From positions 1,861,744-1,925,743 of the forward strand of contig NC_091378.1 of NCBI RefSeq assembly GCF_038502225.1: DNA of 64,000 nucleotides, written 5' to 3'. A program made the translations under genes and the position numbers. The DNA comes from Cherax quadricarinatus. Lineage: Eukaryota; Arthropoda; Malacostraca; Decapoda; Parastacidae. Position 1 is the first letter of the stretch. Each line of letters begins with the position of its first letter. The notes beneath the pieces were generated by a model, which was not told the origin of the DNA, ran no database searches, and worked only from the letters and a program-made list of their open reading frames with translations. This document shows, piece after piece, positions 1-12,300 of this stretch.

Positions 1-640
1 CCAAAGCTAAGATGAAATATGTTTGTGTTAAATATATGTAATTTAGGCTGGAGGACCCTAGTGGGTTTAGTGCTCTTTTTTATAATAATAATAGTCAAAT
101 TATGCTCTGTGTCCCTTGTGGGTTTAGTGCTTTTTTATTATAGTTTGTAAGTTATACTGTGTGGCCCTTGTGTGTTTAGCACTCTTTTTTATTATAATAA
201 TACATAATAGGTAATTTATACTGTGGCCCTTGTGGGTTTAGTGCTTCTTTTTTATTATAGTTTTTAATTTATGCTGTGTGGCCCTTGTGTGTTTAGCACT
301 CTTTTTTATTATAATAATACTGTAATTTATACTGTGGCCCTTATGGGTTTAGCACTTCTTTTTTGATAATATGTAACTTATACTGTGTGGCCCTTGTGGG
401 TTTCGTGCTTTTTTATTATATTCCGTAATTCATACTGTGTGACCCTTGTGAGTTTAGCTCTTAGTTTTGATTGTAATAATAATACATAATTAATAGTCAG
501 TGTATGCATATAATAATTACTGGCAAAGGGCTCTTGATCCAAGGTCTGTATGACCCTTGGGGGTTTAGCGCTTAGTTTTCATTATAATAATTATAATATG
601 TAATTTATAGCCAATGTATGTCTATAATAATTACTGGTGA
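1..640. repeat. Degenerate tandem array of a SINE 3'-tail unit
   Basis: About eight imperfect copies of a short unit lie in the same orientation. Each contains a form of TGTGGCCCTTGTGGGTTTAG, then a T-run and an ATTATAATAATA tract. Spacing varies from about 50 to 120 bases. Single copies of the unit occur elsewhere (about 1160-1210, 15722-15772, 56785-56825), so it is an interspersed repeat that has multiplied locally here. I infer a SINE tail because it ends in a simple AT-rich run. No coding potential is visible. Confidence 0.7.
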
Positions 641-1001
641 AGGGCTCTTGATCCAACACTCCTCAAGGGAGGTTCTTGATCCCCCTTCTTGGATCAAATC
701 TGATGCTGGTATTGAGGTCTGGTTCTCTCAAGAACTTGCGCATTATTTTTTTTTAAATACAAGTGGAGTATTTATGACCCACTGAACATTTTTATTATGT
801 AAATTATTATTTAGGTAGATAATAGCCCACCTCAGTGGGATACGGCTGATGTGTTGAAAGAATAGCAAATATAATTCCATATTTTGCCTAACAAGTACAT
901 GATACAACTTATATAGACCATAGCTGACATCAGTGACATACTACTATGTAGAAGTCCCTGGTTATGCAGAGCATTTCCTGCAAATTAAGTCAATTTTTTT
1001 C
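641..1001. other. Non-coding stretch, SINE remnants only
   Basis: AT-rich sequence. A short block around 640-700 with repeated 'cttgatcc' motifs resembles blocks at 19618-19700 and 28560-28625, so it is a dispersed repeat. Nothing else is recognisable. Confidence 0.5.
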
Positions 1002-1147
1002 CCCAGGATGCGATCCACACCAGTTGACTAACACCCAGGTACCTATTTTACTTCTAGGGGAACATGGACAGCAGGTGTCTTAAGGAAACACATTATAATG
1101 TTTCCACCCATACCGGGGATCAACCCCTGAACCCGTGTGTGTGAGCT
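1002..1147 (-). repeat. tRNA-derived SINE copy (minus orientation)
   Basis: Read on the minus strand, this begins with a B-box-like GGGTTGATCCCCGGTATGGG and continues through a body ending in 'tcaactggtgtggatcgcatcctggg'-type sequence. The body matches a second copy at about 9900-9950. The head looks like the T-arm of a tRNA, which supports a pol III SINE. It is a fragment and not a gene. Confidence 0.6.
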
Positions 1148-1977
1148 GAGTGTCCTAGCACTATATGACCTGTGTGGGTTTAGCACTTAGTTTTGATTGT
1201 AATAATAAAAATAATTGTTTAGTATGCTCTTAACTGTCGCTGAATTCTTAAAAAGAAATGTTTACTCACCTGTATGTGGTTGCAGGGGCTGATTCACAAC
1301 TCCTGGCCCTGCCTCGTCACTGGTCTGTTGGGTCCATTCTCTCCCTGCTCCATTAGCTTCATCATACCTCCTTATAAAGCTTTTTTATGGATCCTGCCTC
1401 CATTACTTCACTAGACAACACCACAAGATTCTTGTCATAAGGAAACACCAGCAAATTCCATGTCAGGACTAATCACTAGTTATTATTGAGTCAGTTGAGA
1501 GGCCTGTCAATCACACTGAACCTCAACAGAAACAAACAAGTTCCATATCTAAATATAAACAGAATAAACAATTAGTAATAATGGTAGAATTACTGATAAA
1601 ATGTTAGGTAAATGGATGAAGATGCAACTAATGTGACACTTTATTGTGACAACGTTTAGCTTTCCAGGAGCTTTGTTAAGCCAGTTTGACAAAGCTCCGG
1701 GAGAGAGAAACATTGCCACAATAAAAATGTCACAATAGCTGTATTTGAGTCCATTACCTAACAGAAATAGGCAAGTTCCGTATCTACTGTTGGCAGTGTA
1801 GGTTAAGTTAGGTATTGTAGGTTGGATTATTTTGGCTTTTGGTATAATTAGCTTCTATTTTTTACCATTTACACAGCATTTAGGTGCCTAGCAAAACCTA
1901 CATTATATTGGTTTTACCAAATGCATTAAGATGTGTGTGTTCATTGTATGCATGGAGGTGTATAAATTTGTATTGGA
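1148..1977. other. Non-coding upstream region or intron, no gene seen
   Basis: Contains one SINE-tail copy (about 1160-1210) and otherwise AT-rich unique sequence. A non-coding first exon or promoter of the inversin gene could lie here or further left, but no splice donor with coding support can be shown. Confidence 0.4.
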
Positions 1978-2575
1978 GGGAAGGCAGGCTGGGGGTTGTC
2001 CTAGGAAAGGCTGAAGGGAGGGGGGTAAAGAAAGTTTTGTGTGCAAGGGGCTTGGACATTTGGCAGGCACGTGTGAGTTAGAAGTGAGTGAAGATGAAGG
2101 GTTTTTGGGGTTTGACGAGCTGTTGGAGTGTGAGAAGGGTTATATTTTGTGAAGGGATTCAGAGAAACTGGTTAGCAGACTTGAGCTGTGGAGGTGGGAA
2201 ATACAGTGGACCCCCGCATAACGATCACCTCCGAATGTGACCAATTATGTAAGTGTATTTATGTAAGTGCGTTTGTACGTGTATGTTTGGGGGTCTGAAA
2301 TGGACTAATCTACTTCACAATATTCCTTATGGGAACAAATTCGCTCAGTACTGGCACCTGAACATACTTCTGGAGTGAAAAAATATCGTTAACCGGGGGT
2401 CCACTGTACAATGCCTGCATTCTAAAGGAGGGGTATTTGTTGTTTAGAGTAACATCTAAACTGTTGTATCTCTGCACCTCTGGAACGACAGTGATGGTGT
2501 GAATGATGGTGAAATTGTTTGTTTTTCAAGTTTACCCTGCCTTAGTGGGAGCTGGCCAGCATGTTAAAAAAAAAA
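1978..2575 (+). mobile_element. Old 3' fragment of an RTE-type retrotransposon, split by a MITE
   Basis: The left part matches the end of the RTE reading frame and its 3' UTR (basic G/R-rich C-terminus, then 'ctgttggagtgtgag', then 'gattcag'). After the 203-bp MITE at 2204-2406 it resumes and ends in the typical RTE tail, 'ccttagtgggagctggccag', followed by an A-run near 2566. It is heavily mutated and non-functional. Confidence 0.8.
2204..2406. mobile_element. 203-bp Tigger/pogo-type MITE with TA target
   Basis: Terminal inverted repeats read CAGTGGACCCCCGCATAACG at the left and the complementary GGGGGTCCACTG at the right, flanked by TA on both sides. It interrupts the surrounding RTE fragment. 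A second copy of exactly the same length lies at 36545-36747. It has no coding capacity and must have been moved in trans. Confidence 0.85.
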
Positions 2576-2988
2576 AATGGTTTAAAGTGAAAGATCATAG
2601 GGCCTCAAATGGAAATAAACCAGACTGGCTTTTTTGGGTTATTATGCAAATTATTACATTGATAGTAAATTATGTACTGTATACAGTGTTTACAGTATAG
2701 GGTAATAATTTGTAAATCCATATAGTATACTAAAGTGTTGTCTCCACCATCCTCCATATCTTTCCTTTTGTTTAGTACATAAACAAGATAAAAAAAAAAG
2801 GGTATCCAAAGCTCAGTACACTGCAATATTTGTACCCATTTTTTTTCCTTATACTATTCAGTATCTGTTGAATGACTGGCTAGCAATTGTACATGTAAAT
2901 AATTTAGAATACAACAGTTTGGTAAAATACAAAAGGCTATACAGTCTTTGAAACTCATTACCATTAACTTACTTAACTTTCTTTGCAG
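2576..2988. other. Intron 1 end (upstream of the first coding exon)
   Basis: AT-rich sequence without recognisable repeats. It ends in the acceptor 'ctttctttgcag' at 2977-2988, which precedes the first coding exon. Confidence 0.5.
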
Positions 2989-3313
2989 TTTGATGTGAAA
3001 TGATGATGATCTATGAAACGCATAAAATATTATGGCATCCAATAACCAAAATGTGTCACATGAAACCACAGACAAAACTCATTGCACTTCAAGCACTTAC
3101 GAAAATTCTCAAACTGGAGACCCCAGTATACAAGGGCAGAATGTAAAGGCAGACAAAGAAAATCACAAAAAGGAAATTGAGGCTACGAAAATAGGGGATG
3201 AACTTCAAGATGTATCTCCAAGTACACCTCATTCAGTGTACTCAAATATACCTCATAATGTTTCTCTAGTATCTCCTCCAGTTGTTCAGAACAACAGTGC
3301 TGCCTTTCATCAG
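2989..3313 (+). CDS. INVS: Inversin exon 2 (5' UTR and residues 1-94)
   Basis: Bounded by the acceptor 'tttgcag' and the donor CAG|GTAATG. The coding part starts at ATG 3032 and ends in phase 0. It encodes a hydrophilic segment rich in Ser, Thr, Asn and Lys with no domain I recognise. The 43 bases of 5' UTR on this exon contain extra ATGs at 3000, 3003, 3006 and 3013 in other frames; the first set opens a roughly 48-codon frame overlapping the real start. Confidence 0.8.
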
Positions 3314-6300
3314 GTAATGTGTAAATTTTCTTTTGTTTGCAAGAGTTACATGTGGAAATTTACCTTTAAGCCTCTTATATGAATTGTAGAATTCAGCCCT
3401 GGATGATCCACCTGGGCTTTTAGCTTCTTAATATCCTGTAATAATATTTAGTTATACCATTCACTGTTAATGTTCCTTAAGTCACTCCTACTATATTTCT
3501 AGCATATTTTTTTTTATTGCTGATTCATGTTTATTTCCTTTAAGATATGGTAGTTTATTCTTCTCCTATGCTCTGTCTATATCCCATGCATCTTACACTG
3601 TACTTTGACCTATTGCTGTTTACTACTTTCATTGTGCCATTTTCTGCACTGTTTTCATCTAACCTTAGCATATATTCCTTGTATTAGATTTATTTCATCT
3701 GTTGTTTGTGCACTCTGCAGTTTTTCTGAATAAATTATAACTTCATCTTTTACTAATGTATATATTAATGGAGTAGAAAAGTGACTCTATAGTCAATTGT
3801 AAGAATTTTGGTGTCATATAGGCATACTTCCCAACCAGTGAACCAGGTGCTAAGGGTATAACGATGGGGCGCCTTATCGTTAAACCCTTAGCACCTGGTT
3901 TGCTGGTCGGGAGACATGCCTATGTGGGAATGTGACATATGCCAAATAAACTGTAACATACTCTTAGTGTGCCACATTTGGGATGTGATGAACAGTTGGG
4001 AGGTTATTTATTAACCCTTAAACTGTCCAAATGTAGATCTTCGTTTGTGCGTGTAGCGCTCTGAAAGTAGATCTACGTTCAATTTTACATTCTTTCTTAT
4101 GTAAAAAATGTAGATCTATGTTCGGAGCGCTACGCGGGGAAACATAGATCTATGTTTGGACAGTTTAACCCTTTGACTGTTTCGGTCATATATATACGTC
4201 TTATGAGCCACCGCTTTTGACGTATATATACTTTCTTTCAACACACTGGCTGTATCCCACCGAGGCGGGGTGGCCCAAAAGGAAAAACGAAAGTTTCTCC
4301 TTTTACATTTAGCATTATATACAGGAGAAGGGGTTACTAGCCCCTTGCTCCCGGCATTTTAGTTGCCTCTTACAACACGCATGGCTTACGGAGGAAGAAT
4401 TCTGTTCCACTTCCCCATGGAGGTAAGAGGAAATAAACAAGAACAAAAACTAGAAAGAAAATAGAAGAAAATCCAAAGGGGTGTGTGTATATATATATGC
4501 TTGTATATGTATGTGTAGTGTGACCTATGTGTAAGTAGAAGTAGCAAGACGTACCTGAAATCTTGCACGTGTATGAGACAGAAAAAAAAGACACCAGCAA
4601 TCCTACCATCGTGTAAAACAATTACAGGCTTCAGTTTTACACTCACCTGGCAGGACGGTAGTACCTCCCTGGGTGGTTGCTGTCTACCAACCTACTACCT
4701 AAAATGTATATATACATACTCATAAATTCTAGTGACTTCAAATCAAGCAGGAGAAAGCTAGTAGGCCCACATGTGAGAGAATGGGTCTGTGTGGTCAGTG
4801 TGCACCATATAAAAAAATCCTGCAGCACGCAGTGCATAATGAGAAAAAAAAACTCCGACCATTTTTTTTCTTAATTAAAGTGCTGACTTTGTGGTCTCTT
4901 TTCGTATAGTATTTATGGTTGTATTCTCGTTTTCTTGGTCTCATTTGATAGAATGGAAAGCATTTTAGTCTGAAAAAAACCTTGAAATGGAGCTCAAATT
5001 AGGAGAAATGTTTGATTTTTACCAATGTTCAAAAGTAAACAAATGATGTCATTGCCCAATAAATGTTCAACTAGCCATTCTAATATGCAGTCATGAATGG
5101 GTTGACATTATACAATTATTACAATATTGCAGCAGTTTGCATAACAGTAAATCTTTTCTTTTTTTGTTTGAATAAAAATTCAAAATAGAAAGCAAGAGTA
5201 ATATCAGAGGGGCCTGGAGACATGACTGATGAACAAAGAAAATGTTATTTCAGAGCCAGGAATGTCTGTATTGTTCATTCTGGACCCTATTTTGAAATTG
5301 TCATATTTTTTAATTTTCGTGAAATTGGCCAAATTGCAAATTTCTGACCACGTTATTGGGTAGTTGAAATCGGTAAATGGGCAGTTTCTTGTACTCATTC
5401 GATAGAAAAAAATGGAGTTCTAAAGAAATAGCTATGAGTTTGGTCGACTGGAACAATGGAATTAGCCAAAAATAGGGCTCAAAATATGTATGCGAAATTG
5501 CCGATTCGTAAATATCGGCGTGGTCGCTAACTTTGTAAGAGTGTAATTCCATCAGTTTTCCTTCAAATTTCGTTCTTTTGGTGTCATTACAATCAGGAAA
5601 AGATTCTCTATCATTTCATAAGAAAAAATATTTTTTTTTTTTTTTTGAAATTTTGCGACACCAAGAGACACCTCAGGATTTGGGGTTGCGATAGTCAAGG
5701 GGTTAAGGGTTAAAATGATTTTGATGCTTGTGAAGGGTTAAGACAAAATAAAATTTGTTTGGATTTTTAACTCAGAGGGTTAGCCACCCAGGATAACCTA
5801 AGAAAGTCAGTGTGTCATTGAGGACTGTTTAACATAAGGATTTGGAGCTGCCCTCCTCTACCTTGGATCAGGCACTGCATGAATGTAATGGGTTTAGCAT
5901 TTCTCCAATTTAATAAATTCCATAAAAAATTAATGCTGTATTTTAACCCCTTGACTGTCGCAATCCCAAATCCTGAGGTGTCGCCTGGTGTCCCAAAATT
6001 TCCCCCCCCCCCCAAAAAAATATTTTTTCTTATAAAATGATAGAGAATCTTTTCCTTATTGTAATGACACCAAAAGAACGAAATTTGATGGAAAACTGAC
6101 GGAATTATGCTCTTGCGAAGTTAGCGACCTCAGCAATATTTACGAATCGGCGATTTCGCCCAGTTTTGGCCCTATTTTCAGCTAATTCCATTGCTCCAGT
6201 CAACCAAACTTATAGCTATTTCTTCAGAACTTCGTTTTTTCTATCGATTGAGTACAAGAAACTGCCTATTTACCAATTTCACCTACCCAATAACGTGGTC

Positions 6301-9300
6301 AAAAATTGGCAATTTGGCCAATTTTATGAAAATTAAAATATATGACAATTTCAAAATAGGGTGCAGAATGAACAATGCAGACATTCCTGGCTCTAAAATA
6401 ACATTTTCTGTGTTCATCAGTCAGGCCCCTCTGATATTACTCTTGCTTTCTATTTTGAATTTTTATTCAAAAAAAAAAAATAGAAGGTTTACTGTTATGC
6501 AGACTACTGCAATGTTGTAATAATTGTATAAATAATGTCAAACCATTCATGACTGCATATTAGAGTGATTACTTGGACATTTATTGGAAAATTACATCAT
6601 TTGTTTGCTTTTGAACATCGACAAAAATAAAAAATTTTCCCTACTTTGAGCTCCATTTCAAGATTCTTTTCATTGTAAAACCTATCAAAATCACCTCTAT
6701 TTCTATAATATGTTTTCCATTCTATCAAATGAGACCAAGAAAACGAGAGTACAACCATAAATACTATACGAAAATAGACCACAAAGTCGGCATTTTAATT
6801 AAAAAACGGTCGGAGTTTTTTTTTTCTCATGCACTGCGTGCTGTAGGATTTTTTTATATGGTGCACACTGACCACACAGACCCATTCTCTCACATGTGGG
6901 CCTACTAGCTTTCTCCTGCTTGATTTGAAGCTGCTAAAATTTATGAGTATGTATACGTCAAACACGGTGGCTCGTAAGACGTATATATACGACCAGAACA
7001 GTCAAAGGGTTAATATGACTGACATGCAGTAGTCTTCACACACAAAGATAACAAACAGTCATTGTCAGCTTTTGTCTCTTTGGCAATAAAGTAACAATAA
7101 AACCTGCTTTCTTTTTATCACAATAAAGGGGCTACTAAGGCACCAGTGAATTAAGTGAACCAGTGCACTGAATACACGTCAGTGAAGTTTTTTGAGCTAA
7201 CTCATAATTCCAAGGATTTTTACAAGGTTTAATAAATACCTAACAATTATTTTTAATTCTTTGTCATACTATGCTCTTCTGCTATCACATTTCTAAGCTT
7301 CAGCACCTATTCAGTATTTAAAAAAAAAAAATTACGGGTACCCCTACATAAATAGATAATGAGAGTATGTAATATTTATGTTGCGCATAAATGCATACTG
7401 CATCTGAATGCACCAGCTGTAGTATAACCTCCTGTAAATATATCCAGCACATATATTTACAGGATCTTATGATCTATTTTTTTTTTTTTTCAGATTTTTA
7501 GCTTCAGTCCAGCTTTCATGAACTTTTATTATAGCAGCCATGGCATGACCCCTGGATTTAATCCAGGATATCCCTGTAGTAGCCCCTTGGCATCTGGTTG
7601 CATACTACCATCAGGTTTGTGGACAGAGGTTCTGTAATATGTATATCCAACTGGTTCGAGGATCTTGTCCTGCTACTAGCAGATGTAGAACTGAACCTCC
7701 AGCACTCCTGAATAACTCACATAGACTTAGTACAGTGGACCCCCGACTTACGACATTAATCCGTTCCTGAGAGCCCATCGTAAGACGAAATGATCGTAGG
7801 TTGAATTAATTTTCCCCATAAGAAATAATGGAAATCAAATTAATCCGTTTAAGACACCCGAAAGTATGAAAAAAAATTTTTACCACGTGAAATATACATT
7901 TTCCTACACACAAAAAGGATACATGCACAGTAGTAGAGTAGTACATGCACAATATATATTGTGCATGTACTACTAAATGAAGAATAAATGACACTTACCT
8001 TTATTGAAGATGTAGTGATGAGACACTGCTTTGTGTCCTGGGAATGCCTTTTCCTCCTGAGTAATGTAGGTCCTGTTTGGCATTTTCTTCCAGAACAGGC
8101 CTTATTTATTTATTTATTTATTTATTTATAATTTGAGCACACATACAGAGGTACAAAAAAATACAGATAAGAGCAGCATGCCAAAGCCACTTATACTATG
8201 CATAGCATTACGGGCTGGCTTAAAATTAACTTAAGATTAACTAAGCAATGATGAAATCAGTGAAAAAACATTAATGTAAACAGATTACTATAAAGCACAA
8301 GTGAGTATTACAAAGACAGGTCATATGGTTGCATGCATTGTTGTAAATTCAGTAGAATGGAGTATTCTGTTAGGTAGTGTATTTAAAAAATAATAAAGTT
8401 AGATTGGGTTTTAGGTTTAACATTTATGTGATATAATTGTGAGAAACATTTAAGATATACAATTTATAAGGTTCAGTTATTCAGTATTTATTTGGTTTTG
8501 GGTGAGTAAGTGATCTTTGAGAAGAGACTTGAATTTATAAACAGGTAGTGTTTCTTTTATATTTACAGGTAATGAATTCCAGATTTTAGGGCCTTTTATG
8601 TGCATTGAGTTTTTGCATAGCGTGAGATGGACATGAGGAATATCAAAGGGTGATCTGTGCCTTGTGTTATGGTCATGTGTTCTGTTGAGGTTGGCAAGGA
8701 GATGTTTGAGGGGAGGGTTAATATCAGAGTTGAGTGTTCTATGTATGTAATAGGTGCAGTAATAAGTATGGATGTTTTGTATGGTGAGTAGGTTGAGTGT
8801 ATTGAATATTGGTGGAATGTGCTGCCTGTAGTGAGAATTTGTTATCATTCTAACTGCAGCCTTTTGTTGGGTAATTAGTGGTCTGAGATGGTTACTTGTT
8901 GTTGAGCCCCATGCACAAATTCCATAGGTGAGATAGGGGTAAATAAGAGAGTGATATAGGGCCAGGAGGGCTGACTGTGGAGCATAGTACCGTATCTTCG
9001 ATAGTATGCCTACAGTCTTGGAAATTTTCTTAGAAATTTGTTGTATATGTGTATGAAATTTGAGTCTATTATCAAGGTGGATTCCTAAGAATTTTCCCTC
9101 TGTTAGCTTTGTGATAGGTGATCCGTTTATCATTATGTTAAGAGGGACATCTGTAGCTCTGTTACCAAACTGAATGAAGTAGGTTTTGTCAATGTTTAGT
9201 GTTAAGTTTGTTAGTACTCATCCAGGTAGATATTTTCTGTAATTCGGTATTTACAGTATTGGCTAGCGTGACTGGGCTCGGGTGGGAGAAGACGTATGTT

Positions 9301-12300
9301 GTGTCATCAGCAAATAGTGTGGGTTTGAGTAATTGCGAAGCATTTGGTAGGTCATTTATGTATAGGAGAAAGAGAAGAGGGCCAAGGACACTTCCCTGTG
9401 GGACACCAACTGTAATTGGTTGTGCAGAAGAGTTTGCCCCATTTGCGTACACATATTGGCTTCTGTTGCTGAGGTATGACTTGAGGTAGTTGAGGGAGTG
9501 CCCTCTTATACCATAGTGTGACAATTTTACGTGGAGCAAGTCATGGTCAACTGTATCAAAAGCTTTACGTAAGTCAATGAAGATCCCCAGTGGGACTTCT
9601 TTTTTCTCTATTGCAGTGTATATATGTTCTAGCATGTGTATAATAGCATCATTAGTATTTTTATTAGGCCTGAATCCAAATTGGCAGGGGTTGAGTATGT
9701 TTTGGGAGATAAGGTAGGAGTAGATTCGTTTATGAATTAATTTTTCGAAGATTTTTGAGAGAGGGTGTAAGTTGGATATTGGCCTATAGTTATTCAACTC
9801 TGTTTGGTCACACTGTGTATGCCACTATGATTCTTAAATCTCTCTAACCAACCTTTGCTGGCCTTAAATTCACCAGTATGAGCATTTTTTCCTGTTCACC
9901 TGGGTGTTAGTTGACTGGTGTGGGTCGCATCCTGGGAGACAAGATTAAGGACCCCAGTGGAAATAAGTTAGACAGTCCTCAATGATACACTAACTTTCTT
10001 GGGTTATCCTGGGTGGCTAACCCTCCGGGGTTAATTGTTTCTCGGTATTCTCGATAAGCCACACCAACAACAGTCTATCCATATCTTTGAGTAGTGCAGC
10101 TGACCATGGTGCAGCAGCAGCTGACTGTGGTACAGCAGCAGCAGCAGGAGCAGCAGCTGACAGTGGTACAGCAGCAGCAGCAGCAGCTAACCGTGGTACA
10201 GCAGCAGTAGCAGCTGACCATGGTACAGCAGCAGCAGCAGCTGACCATGGTACAGCAGCAGCTACAGTGGTACAGCAGCAGCAACAGCTGACAGTGGTAC
10301 AGCAGCAGCTGACTGTGGTACAGCAGCAGCAGCAGCTGACAGTGGTACAGTAGCGGCTGACCGTGGTACAGCAGGAGCAGCAGCTGACCATGGTATGGCA
10401 GGAGCAGCAGCAGCTGATCATGATACAGCAGCAGCAGACCATGGTGCAGCAGCAACAGCAGCTGCACCATGGTACAATAGTTTTTCGATAGTATTTCCCA
10501 CCCTTTTTACCACGGGGTTGGCACTAGAAGCTTTCTTTGGGCCCATGGTGGCTTAATTAGCAGTTACAAGCACTAAAAACACTGGAATAATACAAAATTT
10601 ATCGAATGTAAGCATGAAACCGTCCGCCCTGGCTTGTAAACAATGTCAAAAAAAAAGTTTCTCCTTTTAAATTTAGTAATATATACAGGAGAAAGGGTTA
10701 CTAGCCCCTTGCTCCCGGCATTTTAGTCGCCTCTTACAACACGCATGGCTTACGGAGGAAGAATTCTGTTTCACTTCCCCATGGAGATAAGAGGAAATAA
10801 ACAAGAACTAGAAAGAAAATAGAAGAAAACCCAGATGGGTGTGTATATATGTTTGTACATGTATGTATAGTGTGACTTAAGTGTAAGTAGAAGTAGCAAG
10901 ACGTACCTGAAATCTTGCCTGTTTATTAGACAGAAAAAGGGACTCCAGCAATCCTACCATCATGTAAAACAACTACAGGCTTCCGTTTTACACTCACTTG
11001 GCAGGACGGTAGTACCTCCCTGGGCGGTTGCTGTCTACCAACCCACTACCCATTTATATTTATATATTATATATTTATTTACATATACAGAATCTAACGC
11101 AAAAATGGGAGTTATTACAGTTGCTTTTGGGAGATTCTGAAGAGAAGTATGCAAAATAGGGAAATTAAAAATGAACTTACGAAAGAGAAAGCTGATGATG
11201 GTAATAAACAATTTTGGTAATGAAAGAGTGGATATCAGATTGGAAGGAGGCAGTATGGAAAAAGTGAATGTAGCTAAGGACCAAGGCAGGGTGCTCCCCC
11301 TCCTCCCCCCCAAAAAAAAATGCAATCATCAGTCGGATTACCTTTTGATAGCATACCTACCTCTCCTTCAGAGTGCAGGCACTGCACTTACTACCTCCAG
11401 GACTCAAGTCTGGCTAAATGGTTTCCCTGAATCTAATCATGAAAGTTATTTTGCTTACACTCCAAAAGCACATCAGATGAAAACTACTTGTCTCCCTTCG
11501 TTCCTTTCTACCATGCTCACACAAGCCTACTGGATGCTCATGCCCCTAAAACTCCAGACCCCTTTTACCCCCCCTCTTCCCTTCAGTCATTTTCAGGATG
11601 ACCTCTATCCTTCCTACTCTCCACCCTCAGATTTATACACCCTTTCTGTACACCCTCTGGTTGTTGAAGGGGTTAGTTGCCCAAGCCACCTCCAAATGCT
11701 CCAAATGCTCTGCATGGTATTCACACCACACATTGCTCTCGATAATAATATAATATATGCATGCATGCACATCTGCATATGTGTAGAGTATCCTGGATGT
11801 AAATAGTACTGTATAGTTGCAAGATTTATTTGTCATCTTAAGTGTTTATTGACAAAGAAAGGGCCAGGAATCATGCCAAAGTATAAAACATTTAACAGGC
11901 TTCCATTTCACACTCACATGAGAAGACAGTTCCATCTCCATTAGTGGTTGCAGTCTGTCAGCATATTACATTTGAGGGATATTTACCTTAAACTTTTGTA
12001 ACCTTTAGTGTTTGTTTAGTATGGGTTTATTTGTTATTTGTTCTTGGACTTTTTCAGTCACACCTCAGTGTTTGTATATGAATGATTACTGGTGTGTGAT
12101 TACCTACTTTGTAGGTATATTAATAGTTATGTTCCTGGTGCCCCATATTCATTATATAGTTTGCCACACAAATGCTTAGTTTCAGTATTGTAGTTGTAGT
12201 AAACATATTTCTTTTTGGAAACTTTTCCAGGCTATCTGACACTGGAGAAAAAAATGCATTCTAGAGTTCTTTATGTCTATACTGATATTCTGTGATTTGA

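Larger units (their letters stand above)
7733..10650 (-). mobile_element. Internally deleted Tigger/pogo-like transposon, heavily interrupted
   Basis: Left end TA + CAGTGGACCCCCGACTTACG at 7731. On the minus strand the pieces appear in transposase order: an N-terminal MGPKKASSANP start near 10544, a CENP-B-type helix-turn-helix piece (FKASKGWLERFKNHSGIHSV) at about 9815-9880, and the start of the DDE region (GLFWKKMPNRTYITQEEKAF) at about 8035-8100. It then jumps to the 3' UTR. Between these pieces lie a jockey-group retrotransposon (8102-9805), a SINE piece and a CAG-rich minisatellite. The right end is replaced by the RTE-derived SINE at 10650. It is dead. Confidence 0.75.

Noticed and set aside
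10017..10470. Frames of 88-141 codons coding for Cys/Leu/Ala/Gln-rich peptides
   Set aside because: Produced by the CAG-rich minisatellite, which is open in all frames. No conserved domain or start context.
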